A stretch of 30,137 nt of DNA from Anaerofilum sp. (GCA_020024115.1 JAHHUF010000009.1:1-30137), one strand, 5' to 3'; positions 16,279 to 24,855 are shown, counted from the stretch's first letter. Numbers and translations are program-made. Notes: generated by a model not told the origin, from the sequence alone.

Positions 16279-16725
16279 TTATTCAACTACCTTTGCTGTC
16301 AAAGATGCAGTCACACCATTGTGCAATTTCACTTCCACAGTATAGCTGCCAAAAGCCTTGATTTCTTTTACATCCATTGTAATTTTGCGTTTATCCACAG
16401 TAATTCCCATTTTTTGGCTGATAGCTTGTGCAATATCTTTTGCAGTGACCGAGCCAAACAAGCGTCCACCGGCACCGGCCTTTGCCTGAATGGTAACAGT
16501 CTGGTCTTTCAGCTTTGCAGCCAATTCTTTTGCGGCTGCCAGTTCTTCGGCTGCATGGTGTTCTTTTGCAGCTGCCTTGCTTTTTACTTCGCCCACTGCC
16601 GCAGCATTTGCCTCAGCCGCCAACCCTCTGGGAAACAGATAGTTGCGAGCGTATCCATCCGAAACCTCTTGGATTTCGTCTTTTTTGCCAATGCTTTTTA
16701 CATCTTGTTTCAATACTACTTTCAT
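16279..16725 (-). CDS. rplI: 50S ribosomal protein L9
   Basis: Binds 23S rRNA at the base of the L1 stalk and helps keep the reading frame. The protein has 148 residues, as expected. Seen: the N-terminal signature VKSIGKKDEIQEVSDGYARNYL (about 9-30), then a long Ala/Glu/Lys-rich connecting helix (about 40-75) and a C-terminal domain with GGRLFGSVTAKDIA. The ATG has GGGG about 9 nt upstream. It lies 24 nt after gdpP and belongs to the same transcript. Confidence 0.96.
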   Translation of the reverse strand: MKVVLKQDVKSIGKKDEIQEVSDGYARNYLFPRGLAAEANAAAVGEVKSKAAAKEHHAAEELAAAKELAAKLKDQTVTIQAKAGAGGRLFGSVTAKDIAQAISQKMGITVDKRKITMDVKEIKAFGSYTVEVKLHNGVTASLTAKVVE

Positions 16726-16749
16726 AAATGGAATCCCCTTTCAATCTTG

Positions 16750-18750
16750 TCAAGCATCCTGTTTGTTGGGTTTTGTCCCCGTTGACTGACGCTCTTTTTT
16801 CTCATTTTCTCGATATTGTGTAATTGCAGCCAAAATCAATTCTCTTGCGTGTTCTGCTGTATCATTTTTGAGTTGTCCGCCAGCCATTGTCAAATGACCG
16901 CCGCCCCCTAGCTGCTCCATAATCAACTGAACATTCACTTCACCCAAACTTCGGGCAGAGATATTGACCTGTCCATTCATTTCAACCGCTACAAAACTCG
17001 CCTGCACTCCATCAATGCCCAGCAAATCGTTGGCAGCCTGCGGCACAACCACTGCCATTTCCGCAGGCAACCCACTGGTTGCAACAACTGCACAACCAAG
17101 GTACAGCCCTGCTTCGGTAACAAGACGGCTTTTCCATTCATAAGCTGCAAAGCTAGAGGAAAACAGCTTTTTCACCTCTTGTGTTTCTGCACCCATTCTT
17201 CGCAGATATGCTGCTGCTTCAAAGGTTCTGACACCTGTATGCAATGCAAAGGTGCGTGTATCCAAAGTGATACCTGCCAGCAATGCCTGTGCCTCCAACG
17301 GTGTCAGCTTATCTTTGTCTTCGGTGGGTACATACTGCAAAATCTCGCTCATCAATTCACAGGTAGAACTTGCATAAGGTTCATGGTATGTAATCACTGC
17401 ATTATCAATAAAGCCAACACACTTCCGATGATGGTCAATCACAACCACATTTTTGCAAGCCTGATACACTTCCCTGCTTTCCAGCAAATAGGGTAAATGT
17501 GTATCCACAATAATCAGCAAGGTTTGCGGAGTGATGGAATCCAAAACTTGCTCTGGAAGCAAAAAGTCATCTTCATACCCTGCCTGAATCATCTCATCAA
17601 TCAGGTTTTCTGCCAGACTTTCCCGCTTTTTCACAACGATTGCCGCCGGCTTTTGACAAATGCGGCAAATACGCAGCACACCGACCGCTGCACCAATTGC
17701 ATCCAAATCCGAGGCTTTATGTCCCATAATCAAAACGCTGTCACTCTGGTGAACTAAGTCTGTCAAAGCAGCCGCAACAATACGGCTGCGAACCTTGCTT
17801 CGCTTTTCAACACTGCGGGAAACACCGCCGTAAAAAGTAAAGCCTTCATTGGTTTTAACAGCCGCTTGGTCACCACCTCGACCCAGCGCCATATCCAAAG
17901 CCTGTGCAGCCATTTTCTGGCAGTCCATCAGGGTTTTTCCTCCCCGTCCCACACCAATGGATAATGTGACTGCAACCTTTCCATCACCAATTTGTCGTGC
18001 TTTATCCAGCAAATCAAATCGTGTGTTTACAATCTCCTTCATGTGGCGTTCTTCCACCATAGCGATATAACGGGATGCTGACACACGATTTAAAAAACCA
18101 TTGGTTTTTACAACAAAATCTTCCAGCAAACGGTTAATTTCACCAATCAAGGTTGCACGCTCAGATTCTTTCAGTTCACGCAAAATTTCATCATAGGTAT
18201 CCACCTCAATAATCATACAGGATGGTCTGGATGCCTCGTATTCTACCGCTTTGCGTTTCAGTTGGGTGTTTTCAACAAAGTATGCCACATAAAGACTCTC
18301 CTTTTCCCGTGCCATACTGCCAAAAACGGTATATCGCTTGCCTTCCCGCTCCATATCCTGTCCGGAAGTTCCTGCGCATTTTTGCAAATCCATCCCGGGA
18401 AAAATCTTGTTGATGGGTTGAAGACACACATCATTATCATTCAGCACTTCTTTACGAAAAATATCGTTATACCAAATGATATTTTTTCCGGACAAAATCA
18501 CAACAGGAATCGGCAAAGTCATCATTCCATATTGAGTTGCTTCTTCATTGTTTGGGCTTCGCAAAACTTTGGCAATCATCCTGCGGATTCTTCTTGCATT
18601 CAGCCAAATTGCAATCGAAACCAAAACCATAAGCAACAGAACCGGCACCAACATCACTGGCATTGTAATCACTAATGCCACAGCAAGCAATATGCTGATG
18701 GAGATTAACCCCATCAATAATATATCCACTCCCTGCAAGATTTTTTTCAT
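16750..18750 (-). CDS. gdpP: Cyclic-di-AMP phosphodiesterase, GdpP family
   Basis: Membrane-bound phosphodiesterase that hydrolyses c-di-AMP to pApA and so sets cell-wall and potassium homeostasis. The protein has 666 residues, family length. Seen: two N-terminal membrane segments (about 5-50), a PAS-like region (about 75-150), and a degenerate GGDEF domain (about 175-310) where GRGGDQAA stands in place of GGDEF. A DHH domain follows with IMGHKASDLDAIGAA, LIIVDTH and VIDHHRK metal sites, and a DHHA1 domain ends with GGGGHLTMAG near 630. Family members carry MGHK-P-D-x-D-S/A-IG, so the metal ligands are intact. The ATG has GGGGAG about 10 nt upstream. The rnj stop lies 42 nt upstream. Confidence 0.95.
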   Translation of the reverse strand: MKKILQGVDILLMGLISISILLAVALVITMPVMLVPVLLLMVLVSIAIWLNARRIRRMIAKVLRSPNNEEATQYGMMTLPIPVVILSGKNIIWYNDIFRKEVLNDNDVCLQPINKIFPGMDLQKCAGTSGQDMEREGKRYTVFGSMAREKESLYVAYFVENTQLKRKAVEYEASRPSCMIIEVDTYDEILRELKESERATLIGEINRLLEDFVVKTNGFLNRVSASRYIAMVEERHMKEIVNTRFDLLDKARQIGDGKVAVTLSIGVGRGGKTLMDCQKMAAQALDMALGRGGDQAAVKTNEGFTFYGGVSRSVEKRSKVRSRIVAAALTDLVHQSDSVLIMGHKASDLDAIGAAVGVLRICRICQKPAAIVVKKRESLAENLIDEMIQAGYEDDFLLPEQVLDSITPQTLLIIVDTHLPYLLESREVYQACKNVVVIDHHRKCVGFIDNAVITYHEPYASSTCELMSEILQYVPTEDKDKLTPLEAQALLAGITLDTRTFALHTGVRTFEAAAYLRRMGAETQEVKKLFSSSFAAYEWKSRLVTEAGLYLGCAVVATSGLPAEMAVVVPQAANDLLGIDGVQASFVAVEMNGQVNISARSLGEVNVQLIMEQLGGGGHLTMAGGQLKNDTAEHARELILAAITQYRENEKKERQSTGTKPNKQDA

Positions 18751-18792
18751 TCTCCTGCAACTCCCCTCATCTCTTTCACCAATTCGGGTGTA

Positions 18793-20697
18793 TTATACCT
18801 CCATCAAAATAGGAAGAATCATTGGGCTTCGTTTGGTGCGACGGTACATAAACGCTGAGGTGGTTTCTCTGATTCGAGTTTTCACACTGTTCCAATCTCG
18901 CACATTTTCCGCATGGCAACGGTCCAGCACCTGCCGAACCTGCTCTTTTGCATCTTCAATCAGCTTTTCAGCCTCTCTCACATACACAAACCCACGAGAA
19001 ACAATATCCGGCCCTGCCAAAACTTCTCCGGTGACAGAATCAACTGTTGCAACAATAATCACCAAGCCATCTTGTGACAGGTGGCGGCGGTCACGCAGAA
19101 CAACATTGCCTACATCGCCAACGCCCAAACCATCAACCATCACACTGCCTGCAACCACTGGCTCACCCAGTTTGATTCCATCCTGAGAAAGGGTGATGCA
19201 ATCGCCCAATTCGGAAATATAGATGTTTTCTTGCGGAATCCCCATGCTTGCAGCAGTAGCCGCGTGTTTTTTCAGTTGCTTATATTCGCCATGAACAGGC
19301 AGGAAAAATTTAGGATTTGCTAAACGCAGCATCAGTTTCTGTTCTTCCTGACAGGCATGACCTGATACATGGACATCATACATAGATTCGTAAATCACTT
19401 CTGCACCCAATTTGAGCAACCCATTGATAACTTTGGTCACCATTTTTTCATTGCCTGGAATGGGGTTTGCACTGATAATAATAAAATCGCCGTCACTGAC
19501 ACGCACATTTCGATGACTTGCACTGCTCATACGGGAAAGAGCCGAAAGCGGTTCTCCCTGACTGCCTGTTGTGATGAGAACAATCTGCTCTGGGGGATAT
19601 TTGTTAATTTGTTCAATATCAATCAACACTCCATCCGGTGCGTGCAGATAGCCCAGTTCCAAAGCCATTGCAGTGTTATTCACCATACTTCTGCCGGATA
19701 CAGCCACTTTTCTTCCATGGTCTACTGCCATATCAATAATTTGCTGAATGCGATACAGGTTTGATGCAAATGTTGCAATAATGATTCGTTTCCCTGCTGC
19801 ACGGGTAAACAGGCTGGCAAAACTTTCGCCAACTTTTTGCTCTGTCATGGTAAAACCGGGGCGTTCAGAGTTTGTAGAATCACTCAGCAATGCCAACACA
19901 CCCTGTTTGCCATATTCTGCAATGGTAGCAAGGTCAGTGGTTCCTCCGGAAATCGGTGTATAGTCGATTTTGAAGTCACCTGTATGAATAATTGTTCCTG
20001 CCGGACTTTGAATTGCATAAGCCACTGCATCAGGAATCGAGTGGTTCACATGAATCGGTTCAATGGTAAAGCAGCCCAATGTGAATTTTTGGTGTGGCTG
20101 TACCTCTTTCATTTTTGCACTATTTTTCAAACCATGCTCATCCAGCTTATTGCTCAACAATCCCAAGGTCAACCGTGTTGCATAGATAGGAACATTGATT
20201 TGTTTCAGCAAATAAGGAATGGAGCCAATATGGTCTTCATGTCCATGAGTGATAATCAAGCCTTTAATTCGCTCTTTGTTTTGCACAACAAAAGTAAAAT
20301 CGGGAATTACCAAATCAACGCCAAACATATCACTGTCTGGGAACACCAAACCGCAGTCCACAATCAGCATTTCGCCATTGCACTCATAAACGGTAAAGTT
20401 TTTGCCAACTTCACCCAGTCCACCCAAAGGGTAGATATTGATTGGCACAGCCGACTGTTTTTTGCGCTGCTGTGGACGACGGCGCTGCTGAGAACGCCAT
20501 GGCTGGCGGCTGCCGTTTTCCCGCTTTGCAGGTTGTTGGTTTTGTGCTGTCTGTTTTGTTGTAGCAGGGGTAGCATTTTGTTGTTGTCCTTTTTGGTTTG
20601 CTGCACGCGGAGTGCGTGGACGGCGTGGACGCTGCTGCTTTTCCTGTTTATTTGCAGATATTTTATTTGAGTCAAGATTCTTTTCCATTTCGTTCAT
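18793..20697 (-). CDS. rnj: Ribonuclease J with N-terminal basic extension
   Basis: Metallo-beta-lactamase/beta-CASP nuclease with endonuclease and 5'-3' exonuclease activity in mRNA decay and rRNA maturation. The protein has 634 residues. Seen: residues 1-82 are a low-complexity extension rich in Arg, Gln, Lys and Pro, absent from B. subtilis RNase J1. The core begins at GGLGEVGKN (about 92-100). The zinc motif HGHEDH is at 151-156, and a TGDFKID block and a beta-CASP domain with TTGSQGEP follow. The C-terminal domain ends in an RTKRSPMILPILMEV segment. The ATG has GGAGG 10 nt upstream. Only one RNase J is seen here, so J1 versus J2 is not assigned. It is the first gene of the long operon. 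Confidence 0.95.
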   Translation of the reverse strand: MNEMEKNLDSNKISANKQEKQQRPRRPRTPRAANQKGQQQNATPATTKQTAQNQQPAKRENGSRQPWRSQQRRRPQQRKKQSAVPINIYPLGGLGEVGKNFTVYECNGEMLIVDCGLVFPDSDMFGVDLVIPDFTFVVQNKERIKGLIITHGHEDHIGSIPYLLKQINVPIYATRLTLGLLSNKLDEHGLKNSAKMKEVQPHQKFTLGCFTIEPIHVNHSIPDAVAYAIQSPAGTIIHTGDFKIDYTPISGGTTDLATIAEYGKQGVLALLSDSTNSERPGFTMTEQKVGESFASLFTRAAGKRIIIATFASNLYRIQQIIDMAVDHGRKVAVSGRSMVNNTAMALELGYLHAPDGVLIDIEQINKYPPEQIVLITTGSQGEPLSALSRMSSASHRNVRVSDGDFIIISANPIPGNEKMVTKVINGLLKLGAEVIYESMYDVHVSGHACQEEQKLMLRLANPKFFLPVHGEYKQLKKHAATAASMGIPQENIYISELGDCITLSQDGIKLGEPVVAGSVMVDGLGVGDVGNVVLRDRRHLSQDGLVIIVATVDSVTGEVLAGPDIVSRGFVYVREAEKLIEDAKEQVRQVLDRCHAENVRDWNSVKTRIRETTSAFMYRRTKRSPMILPILMEV

Positions 20698-20970
20698 AAA
20701 CTTTTTGCCTCCATTGTTTCAATGCACAAAATAGGGCCTTTGTTTTCGTCAAAGTCCCGATTCTGCCAGCTATATGCTGTTTCAATATGTTATTCTGTGA
20801 TAAAACACATTTTTTTACAAAAGACAACACCTGTCAGCATTCTGCCTTTTATGTTGTCTGCTTTCTATATGATTTTTCTTACCCTGTTTTAAGGCTTTTT
20901 CATCATAAGAAAGGCATCATCATTCTGTTGCATTTTCCGTTAAACGACGGCAAAACGCACAACATATCTG
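20698..20970 (-). promoter_or_regulatory. Leader region of rnj with two hairpins
   Basis: The promoter at 20977-21005 would give a 5' leader of about 270 nt. It holds two hairpins: an 8-bp perfect stem (20822-20829 with 20852-20859) followed by TTTTGT, and a 9-bp stem with one mismatch (GGGACTTTG/CAAAGGCCC, 20750-20758 with 20734-20742) followed by TATTTT. Both resemble weak terminators. No known riboswitch class was recognised. Attenuation or self-cleavage by RNase J is inference. Confidence 0.55.
20822..20859 (-). promoter_or_regulatory. Terminator-like hairpin in the rnj leader
   Basis: AGACAACA and TGTTGTCT pair perfectly around a 22-nt loop on the minus strand and are followed by TTTTGTAAAAAAA. 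The loop contains AAAAGGC, which could alternatively pair with a GCCTT about 45 nt upstream, a possible competing structure. Confidence 0.5.
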
Positions 20971-20976
20971 TTTTAA

Positions 20977-21005
20977 ATTGTAACCTTTACCCCCTGCTTT
21001 GTCAA
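20977..21005 (-). promoter_or_regulatory. Consensus sigma-A promoter of the rnj operon
   Basis: On the minus strand a perfect TTGACA (21005-21000) is followed after exactly 17 nt by TACAAT (20982-20977). It is the best promoter match I found in the window and should start transcription near 20970. It faces rnj, gdpP and rplI. Confidence 0.75.
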
Positions 21006-21253
21006 TAGCGGCAGCATTTCTATGGTTTGTATATTTTTAGTATTGTCGCTTTTTTTCGGTTCAATCTTGCCCTGTTTATACTTTTATTGTATACTTTTTT
21101 AAATACTATGCAGCAGTTGTCTGTTAAAATTTCTTTCTCTGGTTTTTGCCCTGATATTGCTGCAAAATTTCTTTGTTTTCACATTTATATTTTACGAATT
21201 TTCTCAGTATACAGTTATATTTTGTATATTACTATATTTAAAAGGAGCTTTTT
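21006..21253 (+). promoter_or_regulatory. Divergent intergenic region and candidate rnhA promoter
   Basis: AT-rich stretch between the rnj promoter and rnhA. On the plus strand TTGCCC (21067-21072) is followed after 17 nt by TATACT (21090-21095), a reasonable promoter about 160 nt before rnhA. Several further TATATT boxes stand closer to the gene, so the true start is uncertain. No gene was seen in the interval. Confidence 0.45.
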
Positions 21254-21694
21254 ATGAAAACGGTTTATCTTTTCACCGATGGTGCTTGCAGCGGAAACCC
21301 AGGCCCCGGCGGATGGGGTGCTATTTTGCGTTGGAATGAGATTGAAAAGGAGTTATCGGGCGGTGATGCTGACACCACCAACAATCGCATGGAAATGATG
21401 GCAGTCATTGCCGGGCTGGAAGCCCTCAAAGAGCCATGCGAAGTCCATTTGACCAGTGATTCTAAATATGTGATTGATGCACTAAGCAAAGGCTGGGCAA
21501 AAGGCTGGAAAGCAAAAGGCTGGAAAAAATCCGATGGCAAACCTGCCCTAAATGCTGAACTTTGGCAGCGGCTTTTGCCTTTGTGCGAAAAACACACTCT
21601 TCATTATCATTGGATTAAAGGCCATGCTGGTCACCCCGAAAACGAACGCTGTGACCGTCTTGCTGTTGCACAAAGCAAACGATTCAGCCTGTAA
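21254..21694 (+). CDS. rnhA: Ribonuclease HI
   Basis: Cleaves the RNA strand of RNA-DNA hybrids (R-loops, primers) in the cytoplasm. The protein has 146 residues, close to E. coli RNase HI. Seen: TDGACSGNPGPGGW near the start with Asp9, Glu47 in NNRMEM, Asp69 in TSDSKYV, and Asp134 in ERCDRLA, plus His124 in KGHAGHPENE. These are the full catalytic set. A basic KGWAKGWKAKGWKK handle region (about 79-92) is present. The ATG has AAAGGAG 6-7 nt upstream. It is transcribed away from rnj and is followed by an A/T-only hairpin. Confidence 0.96.
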   Translation: MKTVYLFTDGACSGNPGPGGWGAILRWNEIEKELSGGDADTTNNRMEMMAVIAGLEALKEPCEVHLTSDSKYVIDALSKGWAKGWKAKGWKKSDGKPALNAELWQRLLPLCEKHTLHYHWIKGHAGHPENERCDRLAVAQSKRFSL

Positions 21695-21762
21695 ACCGAC
21701 ATCATATCACTTTATATTCAGAAGCATTTCTCTTTTTCATCTTTTTGTGTAAAACCATTTTG

Positions 21763-21797
21763 AAATGTGAAAAAAATCTTTTTTTGACATTTTTTTG
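21763..21797 (+). terminator. A/T-only hairpin after rnhA
   Basis: AAATGTGAAAAAAA (21763-21776) and TTTTTTTGACATTT (21779-21792) form a long inverted repeat with one G-G mismatch around a 2-nt loop. A T run follows. It is terminator-shaped but lacks GC pairs, so strength is doubtful. Confidence 0.5.
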
Positions 21798-21806
21798 TTT
21801 CAGCTA

Positions 21807-21835
21807 TTGCAAACTGCACTAAAATGGTATATATT
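21807..21835 (+). promoter_or_regulatory. Candidate promoter of the cysteine desulfurase operon
   Basis: TTGCAA (21807-21812) is followed after 17 nt by TATATT (21830-21835). The leader of about 80 nt contains a small hairpin (GGACAG/CTGTTC, about 21843-21859). No iscR regulator gene is present beside it. Confidence 0.55.
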
Positions 21836-21921
21836 GATATGCGGACAGTTTATCTGTTCACGAAAATTTCTTGTCGGACGGCCTTTCACCACCCGGCACA
21901 ATTTAAGGTAAGGTGAATGAT

Positions 21922-23094
21922 TTGAACCAAGTAATTTATTTAGACAATGCAGCTACCACTCCGGTAAACGAAGAGGTGCTGAAAGAAATGCTCCCTTGGT
22001 ATGCTGAGTTTTATGGAAATCCCAGCAGCCATTACAGCATTGGATATGAAACAAAAGAAGCAATTGATAAAGCACGCGAACAGGTTGCAAAAGCGTTGAA
22101 CTGCCAACCAAACGAGGTGTATTTCACTAGCTGTGGTACCGAAAGTGATAACTGGGCAATCAAAGGCTCTGCGTTTCAGCTTGCCCCCAAAGGTAAAAAG
22201 CATTTAATCACAAGTTCCATCGAGCATCACGCTGTTTTGCACAGCATGAAAGCGCTGGAAAAACAAGGCTTTGAAGTAACCTATCTGCCTGTTGACTCCA
22301 AAGGTGTTGTTTCTCCTGCTGATTTGCAGGCTGCCATTCGTCCTGATACCGCTTTGGTATCCATTATGATGGCAAACAACGAGATTGGAACCATCGAGCC
22401 GATTGCAGAGCTTGGGGCCATCTGCCGTGAAAAAGGCGTTTGGTTCCACACCGATGCAGTTCAGGCTGCTGGTACAATTCCAATTGATGTACAGGCAATG
22501 AACATTGATATGCTGAGCCTGTCTGCACACAAATTCAACGGCCCCAAAGGCTGCGGTGTGCTGTATATCCGCAAAGGTGTTCTGCCTTTGAACCATCTGG
22601 ATGGCGGCGGACAGGAACACCGCCGCAGAGCTGGCACAGAGAACATTGCCGGCATTGTTGGTTTGGGCAAGGCTTTGGAAATGGCTGTTTCTCACTTGGA
22701 CGAAAAAGCAGCCCATCAAAAGCAGCTGCGTGACTATGTTGTCAACCGCATTTTGACAAATATTTCTGACACCCGTTTGAACGGTGACCCGGAAAATCGT
22801 CTGCCAGGCAACGCAAATATCAGTTTCCTTGCTTTGGAAGGTGAAACCATTCTGTTGGATTTGGATATGCACGGCATTTGCTGCTCCACAGGGTCTGCAT
22901 GCAACAGTGACAGTCTGGACCCCAGCCATGTCCTTTTGGCAATCGGTTTGCCACATGAAATTGCACATGGAACCATGCGTTTCTCTTTTGGCCCTCAAAA
23001 CACCATGAAAGATGCAGAAACCCTGTGCGATGTATTGGAAAAGATTATTCCTCAGCGTCGGGCAATGTCTCCAATCTGGAATACCCTAAAATAA
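21922..23094 (+). CDS. nifS: Cysteine desulfurase (NifS/IscS family)
   Basis: PLP enzyme that takes sulfur from cysteine as a persulfide and hands it to the scaffold protein and to MnmA. 390 residues. Seen: YLDNAATTPV at the N-terminus, the His in SIEHHAVL, a FHTDAVQAAG block, the PLP Lys204 in LSAHKFNGPKG, and the active-site Cys327 in STGSACNS. Loop length and the preceding Cys-Cys fit the NifS/IscS group and not the SufS group. Start: a TTG at 21922 has AAGGTG 6 nt upstream and gives MNQVIYLDNAATT; an in-frame GTG at 21913 is the alternative with only 3 nt spacing. IscU follows after 56 nt and then mnmA. Confidence 0.95.
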   Translation: MNQVIYLDNAATTPVNEEVLKEMLPWYAEFYGNPSSHYSIGYETKEAIDKAREQVAKALNCQPNEVYFTSCGTESDNWAIKGSAFQLAPKGKKHLITSSIEHHAVLHSMKALEKQGFEVTYLPVDSKGVVSPADLQAAIRPDTALVSIMMANNEIGTIEPIAELGAICREKGVWFHTDAVQAAGTIPIDVQAMNIDMLSLSAHKFNGPKGCGVLYIRKGVLPLNHLDGGGQEHRRRAGTENIAGIVGLGKALEMAVSHLDEKAAHQKQLRDYVVNRILTNISDTRLNGDPENRLPGNANISFLALEGETILLDLDMHGICCSTGSACNSDSLDPSHVLLAIGLPHEIAHGTMRFSFGPQNTMKDAETLCDVLEKIIPQRRAMSPIWNTLK

Positions 23095-23150
23095 AATATT
23101 TTAACGAAAACATCTGAATTTATATTGTATATTAAAGGAGTGTAACCCTT

Positions 23151-23618
23151 ATGGGAATGTATAGTGCTAAAGTTATGGAACATTTCGCAAATCCTCGCAA
23201 TGTTGGTGAGTTGGAAGATGCCAACGGTGTTGGTGAGGTAGGCAACGCAAAATGCGGCGACATCATGCGTATGTACCTAAAGATTGAAAACAACACAATT
23301 GTCGATGTAAAGTTTATGACTTTTGGTTGTGGTGCAGCGATTGCAACCAGCAGCATGGCAACCGAATTGATTAAAGGCAAAAGCATTGATGATGCTTTGA
23401 AGCTGACCAACAAGGCAGTTGTTGAAGCATTGGATGGTCTGCCAAATGTTAAGATTCACTGCTCTGTTTTGGCAGAACAGTCCATCAAAGCAGCAATTGC
23501 TGACTACTACACCCGTCTTGGCATCGACCCTGAACCCATCGTAGGAAAATTGGAAGATGACGCACATGACCATCATCATTGTTCCTGCGAGGAGGGAGGT
23601 TGTGGCTGTGAGCACTGA
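23151..23618 (+). CDS. iscU: Iron-sulfur cluster scaffold protein, IscU/NifU N-terminal type
   Basis: Scaffold on which [2Fe-2S] or [4Fe-4S] clusters are built from sulfur supplied by the upstream desulfurase. The protein has 155 residues, longer than E. coli IscU (128). Seen: the three ligands Cys35 (in NAKCGD, with Asp37), Cys60 (FGCGAA) and Cys104 (IHCSVLA). After about 135 a tail rich in His and Cys (HDHHHCSCEEGGCGCEH) extends the protein; it could bind metal, which is inference. There is no NifU-type C-terminal Nfu domain. The ATG has AAAGGAG upstream. The tail codons also contain the mnmA ribosome binding site. Confidence 0.95.
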   Translation: MGMYSAKVMEHFANPRNVGELEDANGVGEVGNAKCGDIMRMYLKIENNTIVDVKFMTFGCGAAIATSSMATELIKGKSIDDALKLTNKAVVEALDGLPNVKIHCSVLAEQSIKAAIADYYTRLGIDPEPIVGKLEDDAHDHHHCSCEEGGCGCEH

Positions 23619-24693
23619 TATCATCAGTACCGGCTCAAGCTTTTCCACCTTTGAAAAACTAGAAAAAGTTTTGGTTGGTCTTTCCGGAGGTGTTGATTCT
23701 TCGGTCTGCATCCAAATTCTAAAAGACCAAGGATTTGATGTTTCTGCGGCTGTCATTCGTTTTTCGGACGCACACACCCCTGCTGTGGAAGCTGCTCGCA
23801 AAGTTGCTGCACAATTGAATGTTTTCTGCTACGAAATTGATGCGTCAAAAGAATTTGAAAGCAGCGTTATTGAGCCATTCTGTGACAGCTATTGCAGCGG
23901 CAAGACCCCAAACCCTTGTGTTCTGTGCAACCCCAATGTAAAGTTTAAGCTGCTTGCAAAAAAAGCAGATGAACTAGGCATCAATTTAATTGCAACCGGA
24001 CATTATGCCCGTGTAGAGGAATTGGACGACGGTACCTTTGCGGTTGCTGTTCCCGAAAGTGCTGCACGAGACCAAAGCTATATGCTGTATCGTCTTGACC
24101 AAAGTATTCTTTCTCGTTTGGTTTTGCCTTTGGGCGAATTTGAAAAGACGGATGTTCGTGATACTGCCCGTGAAATGGGCTTGGTAAGCGCAGATGCACC
24201 AGACAGTCAGGAAATCTGTTTTATTCCTGACGGAAACTATGCTGAATTTATTCGCCAGCGTGGAAAAGAAAGCCCCACAGGTCATTTCATTGGCCCCGAA
24301 GGGCAAGACCTTGGCGAGCACAAAGGCATCGCCCATTATACCATTGGGCAGCGCAAAGGCTTAAATATCGCTTTGGGAAAACCTGTTTTTGTCAAAACAA
24401 TTGAGCCAAACGGCAACATTCTTTTAGGATGGGCTGGCGATGAATTTTACAGCAATGTTGTTTTGCGTGATTTCTGCACCCCCACCGGAAACCCTCTGAC
24501 AGATGGTGAATATATTGCAAAAATCCGCTCTGCTGCAAAACCTGCTTTGTGCAGTTTTACTACTCAGCAAGACGGAACCATTGTTTTGAAATTCTCAACC
24601 CCTGTCAGAGCACCTGCTCCGGGGCAAAGTGCTGTTTTGTACCACAACGGTCATGTTGTTGGTGGAGGATTAATTGACACAATTCTTCCATAA
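23608..24693 (+). CDS. mnmA: tRNA-specific 2-thiouridylase
   Basis: Thiolates U34 of tRNA-Lys, -Glu and -Gln using ATP and persulfide sulfur. About 361 residues. Seen: PP-loop SGGVDSS (26-32), the catalytic Cys pair Cys104 in NPCVLC and Cys204 in SQEICFI, and a DQSYMLYRL block. GQRKGLNIALGKP and a C-terminal beta-barrel domain follow. The longer reading frame starts at 23557, but GTG at 23608 is chosen: GGAGG lies 8 nt upstream and the protein then has family length. It overlaps the iscU stop by 11 nt, so the genes are translationally coupled. The nearby desulfurase is the likely sulfur donor. Confidence 0.95.
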   Translation: MSTDIISTGSSFSTFEKLEKVLVGLSGGVDSSVCIQILKDQGFDVSAAVIRFSDAHTPAVEAARKVAAQLNVFCYEIDASKEFESSVIEPFCDSYCSGKTPNPCVLCNPNVKFKLLAKKADELGINLIATGHYARVEELDDGTFAVAVPESAARDQSYMLYRLDQSILSRLVLPLGEFEKTDVRDTAREMGLVSADAPDSQEICFIPDGNYAEFIRQRGKESPTGHFIGPEGQDLGEHKGIAHYTIGQRKGLNIALGKPVFVKTIEPNGNILLGWAGDEFYSNVVLRDFCTPTGNPLTDGEYIAKIRSAAKPALCSFTTQQDGTIVLKFSTPVRAPAPGQSAVLYHNGHVVGGGLIDTILP

Positions 24694-24801
24694 TGCAGCA
24701 GCATATTAAAAATCTGATTATCTAAGGGATATTAGAAAAGGAAGAATACTGAAAATTTTGACTTTTTGATACCCTCTCAGCTTTATTTTATAACAAACCT
24801 G

Positions 24802-24855
24802 CAAATAGGCTCCTCGGCTCTGTATCAAACAGAACTTGAGGAGCCTATTTGTTTT
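24802..24855. terminator. Strong terminator hairpin between mnmA and the interrupted gene
   Basis: A perfect 14-bp inverted repeat pairs 24802-24815 with 24838-24851, with an inner TCTGT/ACAGA pairing, followed by TTTT on the plus strand. It ends the nifS-iscU-mnmA operon. On the minus strand it comes 5 nt after the convergent gene but has only a poor T run. Confidence 0.85.

Noticed and set aside
22204..22998. 264-residue minus-strand reading frame opposite nifS
   Set aside because: Antisense shadow of a complete cysteine desulfurase; no start signal or recognisable domain.
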